This document shows, in pieces, positions 34,385-46,700 of a stretch of 64,000 nt of DNA. Both the position numbers and the translations under genes were made by a program. A model generated the notes under the pieces. The model had not been told where the DNA came from and made no database searches. It saw nothing but the letters and a program-made list of their open reading frames with translations. Origin of the DNA: Tenacibaculum pacificus (GTDB lineage Bacteria; Bacteroidota; Bacteroidia; Flavobacteriales; Flavobacteriaceae); assembly GCF_027941775.1 (NCBI RefSeq), contig NZ_CP115917.1, positions 1,439,001 through 1,503,000 of the forward strand, written 5' to 3'. Numbering within the stretch: the stretch's first letter is position 1; each line of letters opens with the position of its first letter.

Positions 34385-35338
34385 TTATTCTTTATACACC
34401 CCCATATTTGCGTATTTATCCATACGCTGGGCAATTAATTCGGCTTCTGTTAAATCTTTTAATTCATCAAAAGCACTTACTATTTGTGCTTGTACTGCTT
34501 TATAAGCTCCTTCTTTATCAGCATGTGCACCTCCAACTGGCTCTTCAATAATTCCGTCGATTAATTCTAATCGCTTCATATCTTCACCTGTTAATTTCAA
34601 TACTTCGGCTGCTTTTTCTTTATATTCCCAGCTACGCCATAAAATAGAAGAACATGATTCTGGTGAAATTACCGTATACCAAGTGTTTTCCATCATATAT
34701 ACTTTATTTCCTACACCAATACCTACAGCACCTCCTGAAGCACCTTCACCAATAACTATTGTTATAATAGGTGTTTTAAGCCTCGTCATTTCAAGAATAT
34801 TACGAGCAATTGCTTCTCCTTGTCCTCTTTCTTCAGCTTCTAAACCTGGATAAGCACCTGGAGTATCTACTAAAGTTACGACAGGAATGCCAAATTTCTC
34901 TGCCATTTTCATCAAACGCAATGCCTTACGATATCCTTCAGGGTTTGCCATTCCGAAATTACGGTACTGACGTGTTTTAGTATTATATCCTTTTTGTTGA
35001 CCGATAAACATAAACGATTGATCGCCTATTTTACCTAAACCACCAATCATAGCTTTGTCATCTTTTACGCTACGATCACCATGTAACTCCATAAAAGTGT
35101 CTCCACAAATAGCCTTGATATAATCTAAGGTATATGGACGGTTTGGATGACGTGATAATTGTACACGTTGCCAAGGTGTTATATTTTTGTATATCTCTTT
35201 TTTAGCCTTTTCTAATTTTATTTCAATATTCCTAGAGGTCTCTGTAACATCTACATCACTTTCTTCTCCTATAGCAAAACATTTCGCCAACTGATCTTCT
35301 AGTTCTTTTATTGGCAATTCAAAATCTAAATATTCCAT
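34385..35338 (-). CDS. accA: Acetyl-CoA carboxylase carboxyltransferase subunit alpha
   Basis: A 317-aa subunit that, with AccD, transfers carboxyl from carboxybiotin to acetyl-CoA in the first step of fatty-acid synthesis. It shows the AccA features: [12 protein letters not shown] at the N-terminus, [44 protein letters not shown], and the crotonase-fold oxyanion Gly run [12 protein letters not shown]. Length is typical. It is a single gene with its own terminator, 92 bases after the DMT transporter gene. Confidence 0.97.
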   Translation of the reverse strand: MEYLDFELPIKELEDQLAKCFAIGEESDVDVTETSRNIEIKLEKAKKEIYKNITPWQRVQLSRHPNRPYTLDYIKAICGDTFMELHGDRSVKDDKAMIGGLGKIGDQSFMFIGQQKGYNTKTRQYRNFGMANPEGYRKALRLMKMAEKFGIPVVTLVDTPGAYPGLEAEERGQGEAIARNILEMTRLKTPIITIVIGEGASGGAVGIGVGNKVYMMENTWYTVISPESCSSILWRSWEYKEKAAEVLKLTGEDMKRLELIDGIIEEPVGGAHADKEGAYKAVQAQIVSAFDELKDLTEAELIAQRMDKYANMGVYKE

Positions 35339-35430
35339 TATATATAGTTTGATTATATTTTTTTAATTCTTTGTAAAAGCAAACATACTAAAAAATTACA
35401 ATCTTTAGCTTTCTACCTTTTCTTAAAATA

Positions 35431-36330
35431 TTAATTTTTCTTAAATTTATCTTTGATAGACCTCATATTTTTGATAACTCCGTTTAATAAAACAACTCCT
35501 AAAATAATAAATGCACCATAATAAAACTCTGTACTCATTTGTTCTTTTTCGCCAAATATGATTAACGCAAAAACAATAGCATAAATAGGCTCTAAATTAA
35601 TAGTTAGCATTACTGTATAAGGCGTTAAGTACTTCATTATATCTACCGAAGCAATAAAAGCGTACCCAGTACAAATACTACTTAATAAAATTAAATACAA
35701 CCAATCATTCGTTGGTAGTTGAAAAAAAGCTACTGAAAATTTTTGTGTAAATAATAAATATAATGTTACCGCTAATGCACCAAATAATAATTGATAAAAA
35801 GAAATAGTATTTGCATCGTATTTTTTAATATAAAGACCATTTAAAACAGCAAATAATGCTGATAAAAATGCAGATATTAATGCGTAAATTATCCCTAAAG
35901 TATATTCACTTTGAAAATTAAAAATAATATACAAGCCTCCAATAACTAATAGTCCTAATAAAATTTCAATAATTTGAATTTTTCTTCTAAAAAACAGCGG
36001 TTCAATCAGCGATGTAAAAAAAGCACCTGTACTCATAGTTACTAAAGCCACGGAAATATTTGATACTTTTATTGCCATAAAAAAAGTAACCCAATGTGCG
36101 GCAATTATTACTCCTGAAAAAGCAAATTTTAAAAGCCCTTTACGATCGACCTTAAAAGATATTTTACGAATTATAAAATAAACAGCAATAAATACCACTG
36201 CTATTGTCATACGATACCAAGTTAAAGGAATTGCATCAAGAGAGATTAAAGCACCTAATATTGCTGAAAACCCCCATATAAAAACAATAAAGTGTAATTG
36301 TAGGTAGTGTTTTAGTTTACTTTCTTGCAT
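35431..36330 (-). CDS. EamA/DMT-family permease
   Basis: A protein of about 299 aa with ten membrane helices in two EamA repeats, an exporter of small metabolites. HFIVFIWGFSAILGALISLDAIPLTWYRM is a typical opening and SIEPIYAI-like NLEPIYAIVFALIIFGE closes the second repeat. The frame is open to 36384, but the family pattern begins at MQESKLKHYLQ, so I place the start at 36330, overlapping the end of the LptF/G-type gene by 14 bases. Substrate is unknown. Confidence 0.88.
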   Translation of the reverse strand: MQESKLKHYLQLHFIVFIWGFSAILGALISLDAIPLTWYRMTIAVVFIAVYFIIRKISFKVDRKGLLKFAFSGVIIAAHWVTFFMAIKVSNISVALVTMSTGAFFTSLIEPLFFRRKIQIIEILLGLLVIGGLYIIFNFQSEYTLGIIYALISAFLSALFAVLNGLYIKKYDANTISFYQLLFGALAVTLYLLFTQKFSVAFFQLPTNDWLYLILLSSICTGYAFIASVDIMKYLTPYTVMLTINLEPIYAIVFALIIFGEKEQMSTEFYYGAFIILGVVLLNGVIKNMRSIKDKFKKN

Positions 36331-37401
36331 TAAAATATAAATAAAGTGAATATGTACCAAACACAACATTTGGTATCCATACATTTAATAAGGCATTTGC
36401 GCCAGCTACTGCACCTAATACTTCTGCTACTTTTAAAAAGAATACATATATAAACATTAAAGAGATACCTAAGGCTAAATTAACACCTATTCCTCCTCTT
36501 GTTTTTTTGTATGCTAAAGCAACTGCTATTAATGTCAAAATATAACATGCTATTGGTAAACTGGTACGTTTATATAGTTCTACCAAATAAATATTTAAAT
36601 TTTTAATACCTCTTTTTTTGAAATGGAAATAAATTCAATTAATTCAGGAGATTTCATCTCTTGAGCCATGATATTTTTATAATTAAAGTCTTTGGGAGTA
36701 AAAGCAAAAGTTGTATCTAATTTATTTCCATAAAAAATACTATCATTTCCTTTAAATACTTTCCTTCTCTTCCAATTAACTAATTCAAATATACTGTCTT
36801 TTTCTTTCCACGAAATATTATCAGCAGTTAATTGATCTTTTAATTGAATTCCGTCATAAATTTCTGTCGAAAAGTTATATCCTTTGTTTCTCTTTAAATC
36901 AAAATTTTGAAGATAGATATATGTACTATCATTTAGTTGTAAACTAAATTCCCTTACAGAAGTATCTGAATATTTTTTCTTCTTTAAATATTCTCTTTCA
37001 AAAGCTTTTCTTGTTTTACTACTAGATGGTACAAAAAAGTGATTCATTAGCAATGCAACAATGCAAACGATCGTTGAACCTATAAAATAAGGGTATAGAA
37101 AACGTGTAAACGATACTTGAGAACCATTAATAGCTACAATTTCTGTATTATTTGCTAATTTTGATGTAAATAATATTACAGCAATAAATAATGCCAATGG
37201 CATAAATGTATTAGCGTAATATATTATAAAATTAATATAATAATCATTTACGATTTCTACAAAAGTTAACGTTTCGTGTCGTAAAAATTTATCTATTTTC
37301 TCCGCAATATCAATAGCTACCGCAATAGGTATTAATATTAATAAGGTAAACAGAAATGTTGCCAAAAAACGCTTTAATATGTACCAATCAAGTATTTTCA
37401 A
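36317..37401 (-). pseudogene. LptF/LptG-family lipopolysaccharide export permease, frameshifted in an A7 run
   Basis: The N-terminal part (LDWYILKRFLATFLFTLLILIPIAVAIDIAEKI, three helices, then the periplasmic beta-jellyroll region) reads from 37401 to 36595. The last three membrane helices (VELYKRTSLPIACYILTLIAVALAYKK... to FNARK) continue in another frame to 36317. The frames meet at seven A (minus strand) at 36613-36619; eight give ISKKRGIKNLNIYLVELYKRTS and a normal protein of 361 aa. LptF/G with LptB drives LPS to the outer membrane and is usually essential, which makes an indel error in the assembly plausible here. It lies 11 bases after tgt. Confidence 0.88.
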
Positions 37402-37412
37402 AAAAAATATTT

Positions 37413-38543
37413 TTATAAACGATTATCCATTTGCTTAACCATCTTATCTTTCCACTGTACAAAATCTCCAGCTAAAATATGTTTTCTAGCTTCTCTTGTT
37501 AACCATAAATAGAAGCCTAAATTATGGATAGATGCTATTTGCTTTCCTAACATTTCTTTTGCAGCAAAAAGGTGTCTTAAATAAGCTTTAGAATACATGG
37601 TATCTACATAAGTAATTCCCATGTCATCTATTGGAGAAAAATCATTTTCCCATTTCTTATTTTTAATATTGATAGATCCGTAAGCTGTAAACAACATACC
37701 ATTACGTGCATTACGAGTTGGCATTACACAGTCAAACATATCAATACCTAATGCTATGTTTTCTAAAATATTAATTGGCGTACCAACTCCCATTAAATAA
37801 CGAGGTTTATCTTCTGGTAAAATAGCTGTAACAACTTCTGTCATAGCATATAATTCATCAGCTGGTTCACCCACTGAAAGCCCTCCAATAGCATTTCCTT
37901 GTGCACCAACTGATGCAATATATTCTGCTGATTGTTTTCTTAAATCTTTATAAGTACTTCCTTGTACAATAGGGAAAAACGTTTGTTCATATCCGTATTT
38001 AAAAGGTAATTTTTCTAGATGATTTACGCAACGTGTTAACCAACGGTGCGTCATATGCATCGAGCGTTTTGCGTAATTATAATCACACGGATACGGTGTA
38101 CATTCATCAAAAGCCATAATAATATCGGCTCCAATGGTACGTTGCGTTTCCATTACGTTTTCAGGAGTAAAAAAGTGCATTGATCCATCAATATGGCTTT
38201 TAAACTTTACTCCTTGTTCGTTTATTTTTCTTCTTCCTGAAAGTGAATATACTTGATATCCTCCACTATCAGTTAAAATATTACGATCCCAATTCATAAA
38301 CTTATGTAAACCACCTGCGGCTTCTAAAGTTTTTAATTTTGGTCGTAGATATAAATGATAGGTATTTCCTAAAATTATATCAGGGTTTATTTCATCTTTA
38401 AGTTCAGATTGATGCACACCTTTTACTGTACCAACAGTACCTACTGGCATAAAAATTGGTGTTTCAATAGTTCCGTGATCTGTAGTAATAACTCCTGCTC
38501 GGGCTTTACTTTTTGGGTCTGTTATTTTTAAGTCGAATTGCAT
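37413..38543 (-). CDS. tgt: Queuine tRNA-ribosyltransferase (TGT)
   Basis: A protein of about 376 aa that exchanges guanine-34 of tRNAs Asp, Asn, His and Tyr for preQ1. TIM-barrel hallmarks are present: ILTDSGGYQVYSL, MAFDECTPYP, GGLSVGEP, YLMGVGTP and the nucleophile segment MFDCVMPTRNARNG. The usual zinc motif CxCxxC before YSRAYLHHL is replaced: the residues before YSKAYLRHL read GITYVDTM with no Cys, while the His in SIHNLGFY remains. I start at ATG 38543 (MQFDLKI), because the upstream TTG at 38552 lies inside the promoter box. Confidence 0.94.
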   Translation of the reverse strand: MQFDLKITDPKSKARAGVITTDHGTIETPIFMPVGTVGTVKGVHQSELKDEINPDIILGNTYHLYLRPKLKTLEAAGGLHKFMNWDRNILTDSGGYQVYSLSGRRKINEQGVKFKSHIDGSMHFFTPENVMETQRTIGADIIMAFDECTPYPCDYNYAKRSMHMTHRWLTRCVNHLEKLPFKYGYEQTFFPIVQGSTYKDLRKQSAEYIASVGAQGNAIGGLSVGEPADELYAMTEVVTAILPEDKPRYLMGVGTPINILENIALGIDMFDCVMPTRNARNGMLFTAYGSINIKNKKWENDFSPIDDMGITYVDTMYSKAYLRHLFAAKEMLGKQIASIHNLGFYLWLTREARKHILAGDFVQWKDKMVKQMDNRL

Positions 38544-38549
38544 AAGGCA

Positions 38550-38557
38550 CAAAGATA
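38550..38557 (-). promoter_or_regulatory. TAnnTTTG promoter box of the tgt operon
   Basis: Minus-strand TATCTTTG ends 6 bases before the tgt ATG. It overlaps the alternative TTG start, which decides the start in favour of the ATG. Confidence 0.65.
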
Positions 38558-38604
38558 CGTTTATTTAATAATTGGAAAAGTAAAAAAAATAATTATTTAC
38601 TTTT

Positions 38605-38760
38605 GTTCAGTTGACAAGATTATTCTCAATTTCAAACAGAATTTATTTCAATAAATTTGCTCTAAAAAATGAATCAAAACAAAGAATTATTTTGTCTTGA
38701 TTCATCACTAAGAACATCGCAAATTAGTATGCGAATCTGAAATAAATTCAAATTGACGTG
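38605..38760. repeat. Degenerate relative of the MITE-like element with internal hairpin
   Basis: The right end, on the minus strand, reads CGTCAATTTGAATTTATTTC, closely resembling the CGTCATTCTGAATTTATTTC block of copy 2 and the TGTCAAACTGAATTTATTTC block of copy 1. A 37-bp hairpin ATGAATCAA / TTGATTCAT lies at 38669-38705. The AGAGCC terminal repeats are missing. It fills most of the gap between tgt and the pseudouridine synthase gene. Confidence 0.55.
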
Positions 38761-38791
38761 TTCTACTCTTTTTTATTATGAAAAAATATTT

Positions 38792-39727
38792 TTATTTACG
38801 TCTTCTTGCCACTTTACCTTTTGCACTTGCTTTTGCATTTCGTAGAGTTTTAGGAGAATTCTTTCTAAAAGCAGCACTTTTTTTGTTAACTGCCTCTTTT
38901 TTATTTATTTGCTTTGCTTTCTTCGTTTGTTTAGCTTGACCTGTTTCTTTTACTTGTCTTGCTTGTTTTGGCTTATTTTTTTGAACTTGAGATGCTTCTT
39001 CTGTTTTAGAAGAACTTGAAATCATTTCATTGATTTCTTTCATTTCATCTTCTGTTAATTCTCGCCAATCACCAGGTTTTAAATTTCCTAAAGAAACATT
39101 CATTATACGATAACGCTTTAACTTAGTTACTTCGTAATCTAAATATTCACACATTCTACGTATTTGACGATTTAAACCTTGAGTTAAGGTAATTTTAAAT
39201 ATAAAATCTGTTATTTTTTCAACCTTACATTTTTGAGTTATCGTTCCTAACATCGGAATTCCGTTACCCATTTTATCGATAAATTCTTCGTCTATTTTTT
39301 TATCAACAGTAACAATATATTCCTTTTCACGGTTGTTTCCTGCACGTAAAATTTTATTTACGATATCACCATCATCTGTTAAAAATATTAATCCTTCCGA
39401 TGGTTTATCTAAACGACCGATAGGAAATAATCTTTCAGGATGTCCTACAAATTTTACAATATTATCTTTTTCTCTACTATCCGTAGTACAAACAATACCT
39501 ACTGGTTTATTTAAAGCGATATAAAGTGTACTTTTTTTTGGTTCTAATAAACGTCCATCTACTCGTACTACGTCTCCTTTTGAAACTCGATTACCTAATT
39601 TAGCTACATTTTTATTAATTGTAACTCTACCTGAATTAATAAATTTCTCAGCATCTCTACGAGAACAAATACCTGTACTGCTGATAAATTTATTAAGATT
39701 TACTGAAACTCTATTGTTATCTTCCAT
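38792..39727 (-). CDS. rRNA pseudouridine synthase (RluB/RluF group, RsuA family)
   Basis: An S4 RNA-binding domain ([29 protein letters not shown], about residues 8-60) is followed by the RsuA-type catalytic domain with [17 protein letters not shown], whose Asp is the catalytic residue, and [19 protein letters not shown]. The last 75 residues are a Lys/Ala/Gln-rich low-complexity tail, common in flavobacterial members. The frame is open to 39754, but [14 protein letters not shown] at 39727 is the more likely start. It lies directly behind the terminator of the adhesin operon. Confidence 0.92.
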   Translation of the reverse strand: MEDNNRVSVNLNKFISSTGICSRRDAEKFINSGRVTINKNVAKLGNRVSKGDVVRVDGRLLEPKKSTLYIALNKPVGIVCTTDSREKDNIVKFVGHPERLFPIGRLDKPSEGLIFLTDDGDIVNKILRAGNNREKEYIVTVDKKIDEEFIDKMGNGIPMLGTITQKCKVEKITDFIFKITLTQGLNRQIRRMCEYLDYEVTKLKRYRIMNVSLGNLKPGDWRELTEDEMKEINEMISSSSKTEEASQVQKNKPKQARQVKETGQAKQTKKAKQINKKEAVNKKSAAFRKNSPKTLRNAKASAKGKVARRRK

Positions 39728-39744
39728 TATTGCAAAGAAAAAGA

Positions 39745-39772
39745 AAATCCCCAAGTTTTAGCTTGAGGATAG
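39745..39772 (-). terminator. Terminator of the adhesin operon
   Basis: A stem ATCCTCAAG / CTTGGGGAT (one wobble pair) with a 6-base loop is followed on the minus strand by TTTTCTTTTTC. It ends the four-gene unit that begins at 63164. Confidence 0.78.
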
Positions 39773-39792
39773 TTATTAATTATTATATTTTT

Positions 39793-40740
39793 TTAAAACA
39801 TAATCATTTTCTGAGTACACCTAGCTAAACTTGGGCGTCTACTATAATCAAAACCAAGTGTTATCATATGACTTCCATAATTAAAATCTTGTGTTTTGTT
39901 TAAATCAACACTAAAACCATAAGAAAGATATAAGTTATTCTTTTTTAAACCGACTAACGGAGCAATTGCATGAGGTTTAAATGATTGATCATTTAAAGAT
40001 GTATAACTTAAACCAGCCCAAACATAGCCTTCATCAATACCTTTTCTAACTTTTACATTTAAATCTGTTCTAGACCTTTTATCTTCTTCATAGTATTCAA
40101 CAAAAATAGATGGCTCTATTTCAATTCTATCACTAATTCTAGTAAATACAAATGATGAATAAACAGTGTATCTACCTAAACCTTCTGGCTCATTTGTTGA
40201 AAAATTTTCTATTTTTTTATCTAAGATATTATTTGCATTCACACTAATACTAAAATGTTCATAACGATAAAGCATACCTACATCAAAATTAGAACTCGTT
40301 TGTGATCTATTTGGAACATTACTATTTGAATTATCATTTGAAGTATCAATACCAAATTGAACAAAATTATAAGTTAAACCAAATGACAAAAAACTATCAT
40401 GAAAATTACTTAATGTTAAATGGCTTGCTAAAGATAATTTAACTCCTTTTTGGGTTGTTTCTCCATTTTTATCATTAAAAAGTGTAATACCTCCACCAAA
40501 ACGTTCTGCTAAACGAGCTTCAGCAACTAATGATTGTGTATCAGGAGAGTCTTTAACTCCAATCCATTGACTTACACCATTTAGTCTAACTTTTAATTCT
40601 GACCCTATACCCGCATAACTTGGCGATATTAAAAATGGATTGTCAGCCATATGACTAATATACTGAGGTAAATTAATTTCTTGAGCGACTAATTTTAGAC
40701 TAAAAATTAGGATGCTTATTGTTATAAATATTTTTCTCAT
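39793..40740 (-). CDS. PorP/SprF-family T9SS outer-membrane protein (short form)
   Basis: A 315-aa protein with signal peptide (to about residue 19, LVAQ) and the PorP/SprF opening INLPQYISHMADNPFLISPSYAGIG, followed by beta-barrel strands to the C-terminus. SprF is needed for secretion or surface display of the giant adhesin SprB in Flavobacterium johnsoniae, and it directly follows sprB there. Here the gene likewise starts 2 bases after the stop of the SprB-like giant gene. It is probably that adhesin's dedicated partner; the 14-strand barrel is family knowledge. Confidence 0.93.
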   Translation of the reverse strand: MRKIFITISILIFSLKLVAQEINLPQYISHMADNPFLISPSYAGIGSELKVRLNGVSQWIGVKDSPDTQSLVAEARLAERFGGGITLFNDKNGETTQKGVKLSLASHLTLSNFHDSFLSFGLTYNFVQFGIDTSNDNSNSNVPNRSQTSSNFDVGMLYRYEHFSISVNANNILDKKIENFSTNEPEGLGRYTVYSSFVFTRISDRIEIEPSIFVEYYEEDKRSRTDLNVKVRKGIDEGYVWAGLSYTSLNDQSFKPHAIAPLVGLKKNNLYLSYGFSVDLNKTQDFNYGSHMITLGFDYSRRPSLARCTQKMIMF

Positions 40741-40742
40741 TT

Positions 40743-43700
40743 TTATCTGTATAAAGTAAAGTGCCCCATTAATTTTTTCTCTTCTCCTGATAATTCATTA
40801 TAATAAATAGTGTACCAATAATCTCCGGCAGGTAATGGATTACCATCATAAGTACCGTCCCATCCTTGTACAAAACCATTATAGTTTGCAATTTTACGAG
40901 CATACCTATCATAAATATGTACTCTTATATTATGATAATTTTCAACATCTAAAGGATACCAGTAATCATTAATTCCATCACCATCTGGTGTAAATAAGTT
41001 TAACACTTTTATAGATACATAAGTTCCTCTAATATTTAAGGTTACTTCACAACCTCTAGCATCTCTTACAGTAATTTTATAATCTTTTGTTTGTAAGATA
41101 GTAAATTCTTTCTCTGATCCAAAATCACTACCATCAATACTATACTCATAAGGTTCTAAACCAAAATCAGCATTAATTGTAATTTTATTTTTCTCAGAAT
41201 CATCAATGGTCATTGATAATTCTTTAATATCTAAAATCTCAGGAATATAATTTTCTGGATTATCATTTGAATCTTCAGAACACAATGTTGCAATATGAGT
41301 AGCTCTCACTACATAACCATCTCCTGCTGCTACATTGATAAATTCACCTGAAGTATTTGTTATTACTGCAACATTATTATCGTCATATAAAGTATAACTT
41401 ACTTCATTTGTAAACTTCTCATCAACAATTGCTTTAATAAAATTACCTGTTTCACATGTATACTCAAAATCTACAGTTAACTGTAAATCAATAGGAGTAC
41501 TTGTTGTTAATTGACTTAATAATTCTGAAGGACAATCACTACCAGTACCTCTAACACCTATAACATATGTAGTACCTCCGTTTATAAATTCAGAACTACC
41601 TAATGTTATTTGATTTTGATTATATGGTATTGGTAATTCTAAATTATTAATACTAATATAATAAGGTGCTGTTCCCCCTTGAACATTAACTGTAATTGTT
41701 GGTGTTGGATCATTTAAACAAACCTGTTCTACTACATTAACTAAACTTATTTCCAATGGGTCTGGCTCTACTATTTCAACTTCAAAAGGAGTTAAAATCG
41801 TACACCCTTTAACATCTCTAATAGTTACTTGATATATACCTGCATAAAGGTTTTCGAATACACCATTATCTGTAAATTTATTTTCTGGATATAATGGATT
41901 TGCTGGTACTGAAACCAAATTATATTCATAATCTCCATTACCACCTATACCTAATGCTGTAATAATACCTGTGTTAGTTCCAAAACAACTTACTTGTTGA
42001 GTAACAACAGTAGTACCATCTAATAAATCTGGTTCTTTTATATCATAAGGATCTGTTATAACATAACATATAACACCAAATCTATTAGTACTTCTTATAT
42101 TAATTTGATAACTACCTACATTTAAATTAGAAAATGTATTTGAAGCTTGCCATGGAATTGTTATTGCTGTACCAGCTTCATTTGTTCCTTCTAATTGATA
42201 TTCATAATTATTAAAACCACCAACTACATCGGCTGATAAAACTCCGTTACTATCATCTTTACAAGTAATAAACCCTGAAATTACATTTAATGTTGCTTCT
42301 AACGTTTCATAAGTAGCAACTGTAACTGTTGTTTGATCTGAAATACAACCTTTATCATCTTTTACATAAAAAGAATGTGGTCCTGCTGTTATATTATTAA
42401 ATATGTTTACTGGACTAAAATTAATACCATCGGCACTAAACTCATAAGGTCCTGTTCCTCCTGCTCCTGATACAGTAACTGTTGCAGTAGGTACACTACA
42501 AGTAATATCTGTAGTAATATTTGCTGATGCTATTACTTCAATAGGGTCTACAATAGTAATTGGATATACAGGACTTACACAACTGTATCTATTATCTACA
42601 ACTCTTATTGTATAATTTCCTGCTGATAAGTTATCAAAAACATTTGATAATTGTGATACTTCTAATCCGTTACTAACGTATGTTAAAATATAGCTGTAAT
42701 TATTTGCTGCTGTATCTTGTAATTGACCACCTGTTACATTTGTTACAGTAATACTTGCACCAAAATCACCTTCACACTGGTTTAAAACAGGAGGTGCAAT
42801 AGTCGCAACTAATGGTGTTCCTCCATCTAATGTAAAGCTTTCTGTATGTGTACAATTATTAACATCTTTAATAGTAACATCATATATTCCTGCATCTAAT
42901 CCTTTTATTATTGAATTGGCGCTATATGCTTGTTTTACATCACCTGTTGTTGTATTTATTAATTGATATGTATAACTACCCCAACCACTTGTTCCTTGTA
43001 AAACTACCTCACCTGAATTAGGGTCAACACAAGATATATAAGAAAGTGCTGTTGTTACACCTAAAACTCCTGGTGATTCCAACACCTTAAATGGTGCTGA
43101 TGATACATCACAAAATGGACTATCTGTCATCTTTACGGTTACGTAATAATCACCAGATTCTAATCCTGTTAATGGCTCAATTACGTTACCCGTACCACTG
43201 CCAGTAATAGTTGTTGTTAAACCACCTACATTAAATATTTCGTAAGTATAATTTCCGTTATATTCTTCTATTGAACTAAATATTAATTCAGCACTTCCAG
43301 AAGGTGTTCCGAAACAAGATACATTATTAATATTGTTAACATTTAATACAAATGTTGGTACTTCGTTTACAATATATTCTGTTGAGAATACACAACCTGT
43401 TGCTGGATTTGCTATTGTAATTACATATTTATCAACTAGTAAATTTGTAAATGTTGCTAAATCTGCACCTAAAATAACTGTTTCCGTTTGTGTAACTGTT
43501 GTAGCAGTACCTGTTATTGTATAAATTAGGTTTGCTATATTTTCAGTTGTTTTTACAGTTATATTTTCTCCTGTATCACAATCTATTTCTTTTGATACTA
43601 AAATATCAGCAGCGGTTACTTTTTCAAATAGTAGAATTGTTCTTGTTGTTGTATCAGAACATCCTGCGTCATCAAATACTGTTATTGTTACTGTACCTCC

Positions 43701-46700
43701 TGCTTCATTAAGTACTGTATAATTAAATGATGAACCTTCTTGTTTTATATCATCTGAAAGATCTGTTGGTGTTCCGTTATCATATACAAATATTGCTTTT
43801 TCAAAACTTGGTACATCAGTTGGAGTAACAATTCCACCTTCAATTTTTGATTTATCAATAGTTATTGTAGCCAAATTTGTATCATTACCAACAGTACAAT
43901 CAAATTCTGTTACAGTTATTGCTGGTTCAATATTTATTATTGATTTTTCTGATATAGTTACAGTTTCAGATGTTGAACAACTATTATTTCCTGTTGCTGT
44001 TATTGTATAAGTTGCTGCTGGTAAATCAATAAATAAATCAGAAGTAATACTGCCTACAGTATTTGGGTCAGGACTTATAGTGTAACTTAATGGATTAATA
44101 CCATTATTAGTTTGCGACATTTGTATAACACCTGTAGCATCACCATTACAAATATTATTTATTGTAGCTACTGCAATAAATTCAGGTTCTATTTTTGATG
44201 AAATAGTTACTGGTATCATTATAGAACATTCAGGTGTTGCTCCTGTATCAAAAACAGTAACTTCATAACTACCGATTGTTGTTGGATTAAAAGTTAAAGT
44301 TTTAGTTGTCAATAGAGTTCTTGTTACTACTGCACTAGGTCCTGTTATTTGATAATCATAAGTTCCTGAACCTGATAATAAATCTAATACAACACTTGCA
44401 TCTGGATTTATTGAACAATCTAATTTTTTAGTTTCATTAACTGTAAAAATTAAATCTGGTGAAATAATTACATTCGAAGTTACATCTGGAATCCCAATAC
44501 ACAAATTAGCATCTACCACACTTACAGTATATGTTTCTGTTGGTAAATTTGTAAATGTATGAGAAGTAGCGATAAACACTCCTGTATTTTCAACTTCAAC
44601 TCCTGTACTATTTGTTAATATGTATTTATAAGTTCCTGAACCTCCTGATGCAGTAACCGTTATAGTTCCTCCTGTTGATAAATCACAAGCTGTGTCATTT
44701 TTAGCAACACTAAAAGTTACCTGTGTAGGATTATTAATAAGTATTACTGTTGAAACAACTTCACATCCACTACTATCACGTACACGTACCGTATAACTTC
44801 CCGAAGATAAATTGTTAAATACATCATTATTTCCGTTGGTTGCAAAATCGTAACCAGTAACTATTCCTGATGTATTTTCTAATTGATACTTATTATCACC
44901 CCAACCTCCTATTGCTGTAGCGGTAATTGTTGCATTTGCTCCATTAATACAACTAACTTGTGTACTAACTATTCCTGTTACACTTAAAGCAATTGCTGAT
45001 TCACTAATTGTGAAGTTAGCTGTTTGAGCTGTACAAGATGGTGTATTAAGTCCCATATCAATTGTTACATAATAATCTGCTGCAACTAAGTTTGATATTA
45101 GTGTTGGTATTCCTCCTGTACCTATTCCATTAGCTACTGCTACTGGATTGCCAACCATAAATACTTCATAAGTATAACCTAATGTATATATTGGGCTATT
45201 AGAACTAAAGTCTAAAACAGCACTTCCATCATTTCCTCCTTTACAACTTATATCTACAATATTTGTAACACCTATACTATAAACTGGCTCTGGATTTACT
45301 GTATGATAAGTAATTAATTCACATCCTGTTGTTGGGTGAACTATTGTTATTTGATAATCACCTGTTGGTAAATTATCAAAATCTCCTGATGTTCCGTTTT
45401 GTGTTACTGCTGCGTAACTGTTACCGTTAATTCCTTCAATTTTAATATCCGCAGATATTCCTGAAACAGTATCAAATGTTACCGTTATATCTTCACCTGT
45501 AGTACAAGTTATGGCTTTATCTAAACTTATATTAGGGTTTGTTAAGCCATCAAGTGCAGCTATTGTTGCAGTTGTTGTTCCTGAACATCCTTTATCATCA
45601 GAAACGGTAATAGTAACTATTCCTCCTGATATGTTATCAGTATTAAATACAAAACTATTTGAAACGATTGGAGTTTCTGCTGTTCCGCCTGTTGGCGTAA
45701 ATACAAATTCTACACTTGTATAAGTTCCACTTCCACCTAGTATTGATGATTTATCAATTATTACTATGGCATTATTTGTTTTATTCGTTCCTGTGCTACA
45801 TGCAAATTCTGTTACAGAAATAGCTGCTGATGGATCTACTATATTGTTTTCTTTAATTGTTACAGGAACATCTGCTGTACATATATTAATTCCTGTTGCT
45901 GTTACAATATAATCATCCGCAGGTAAATTTATAAAATCTGTCCCTACTGGTGTAGCTGTAAATGTACCAGCTACGTTATTTATAACATAAGTTAATGGTG
46001 TAATTCCGTTAGCTACTGCTGTTACCTGAACTACTCCTGTTAAACTATTCTTACAGATATCATCAACAATAGCTATTGCTGCAAAATCTGGTTCTATTCT
46101 TGGTTGAATTTCAATTGTATTTGAAATTCCACGTGTTGATGTTGGTAATGCATCAGTATCTGTAACTGTTACTGTATAAGTTTGTGGTGTTGTATTTCCA
46201 CTTGGAATTGAAATCGTAAATGGATTTGATGTAACAACAACTCCTGTTGATAATAATCCATCAACTGAACCTACAACATTATAGGTATAGTTCGATGTTC
46301 CATTTGTCCATGAAGACAATGTTACTCTTACAAGCCCATCTGGTGCTACTGAACAATCTACTTTCTTTGTTTCATTTAAAGAAAAATTAACATCTGGATT
46401 TATAGTTACTGTATTTGTACTTGGTACTAATGGAATTCCAACACATAAATTAGCATCAAGAACACTTATTGTATATGTTTCTGCTGGTAAATCTGTAAAT
46501 GTATGAGCAGTTACTACAAACACTCCTGTATTTTCAACTTCAACTCCTGTACTATTTGTTAATATGTATTTATAAGTTCCTGAACCTCCTGATGCAGTAA
46601 CCGTTATAGTTCCTCCTGTTGATAAATCACAAGCTGTATCATCTTCTGTGATACTAAAAGTTACTTGTGTAGGATTATCAACAACAATTACTGTTGAAGG

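Noticed and set aside
38544..38552. TTG start for tgt adding MCL to the protein
   Set aside because: That TTG is the last part of the TAnnTTTG promoter box and would probably not be transcribed.
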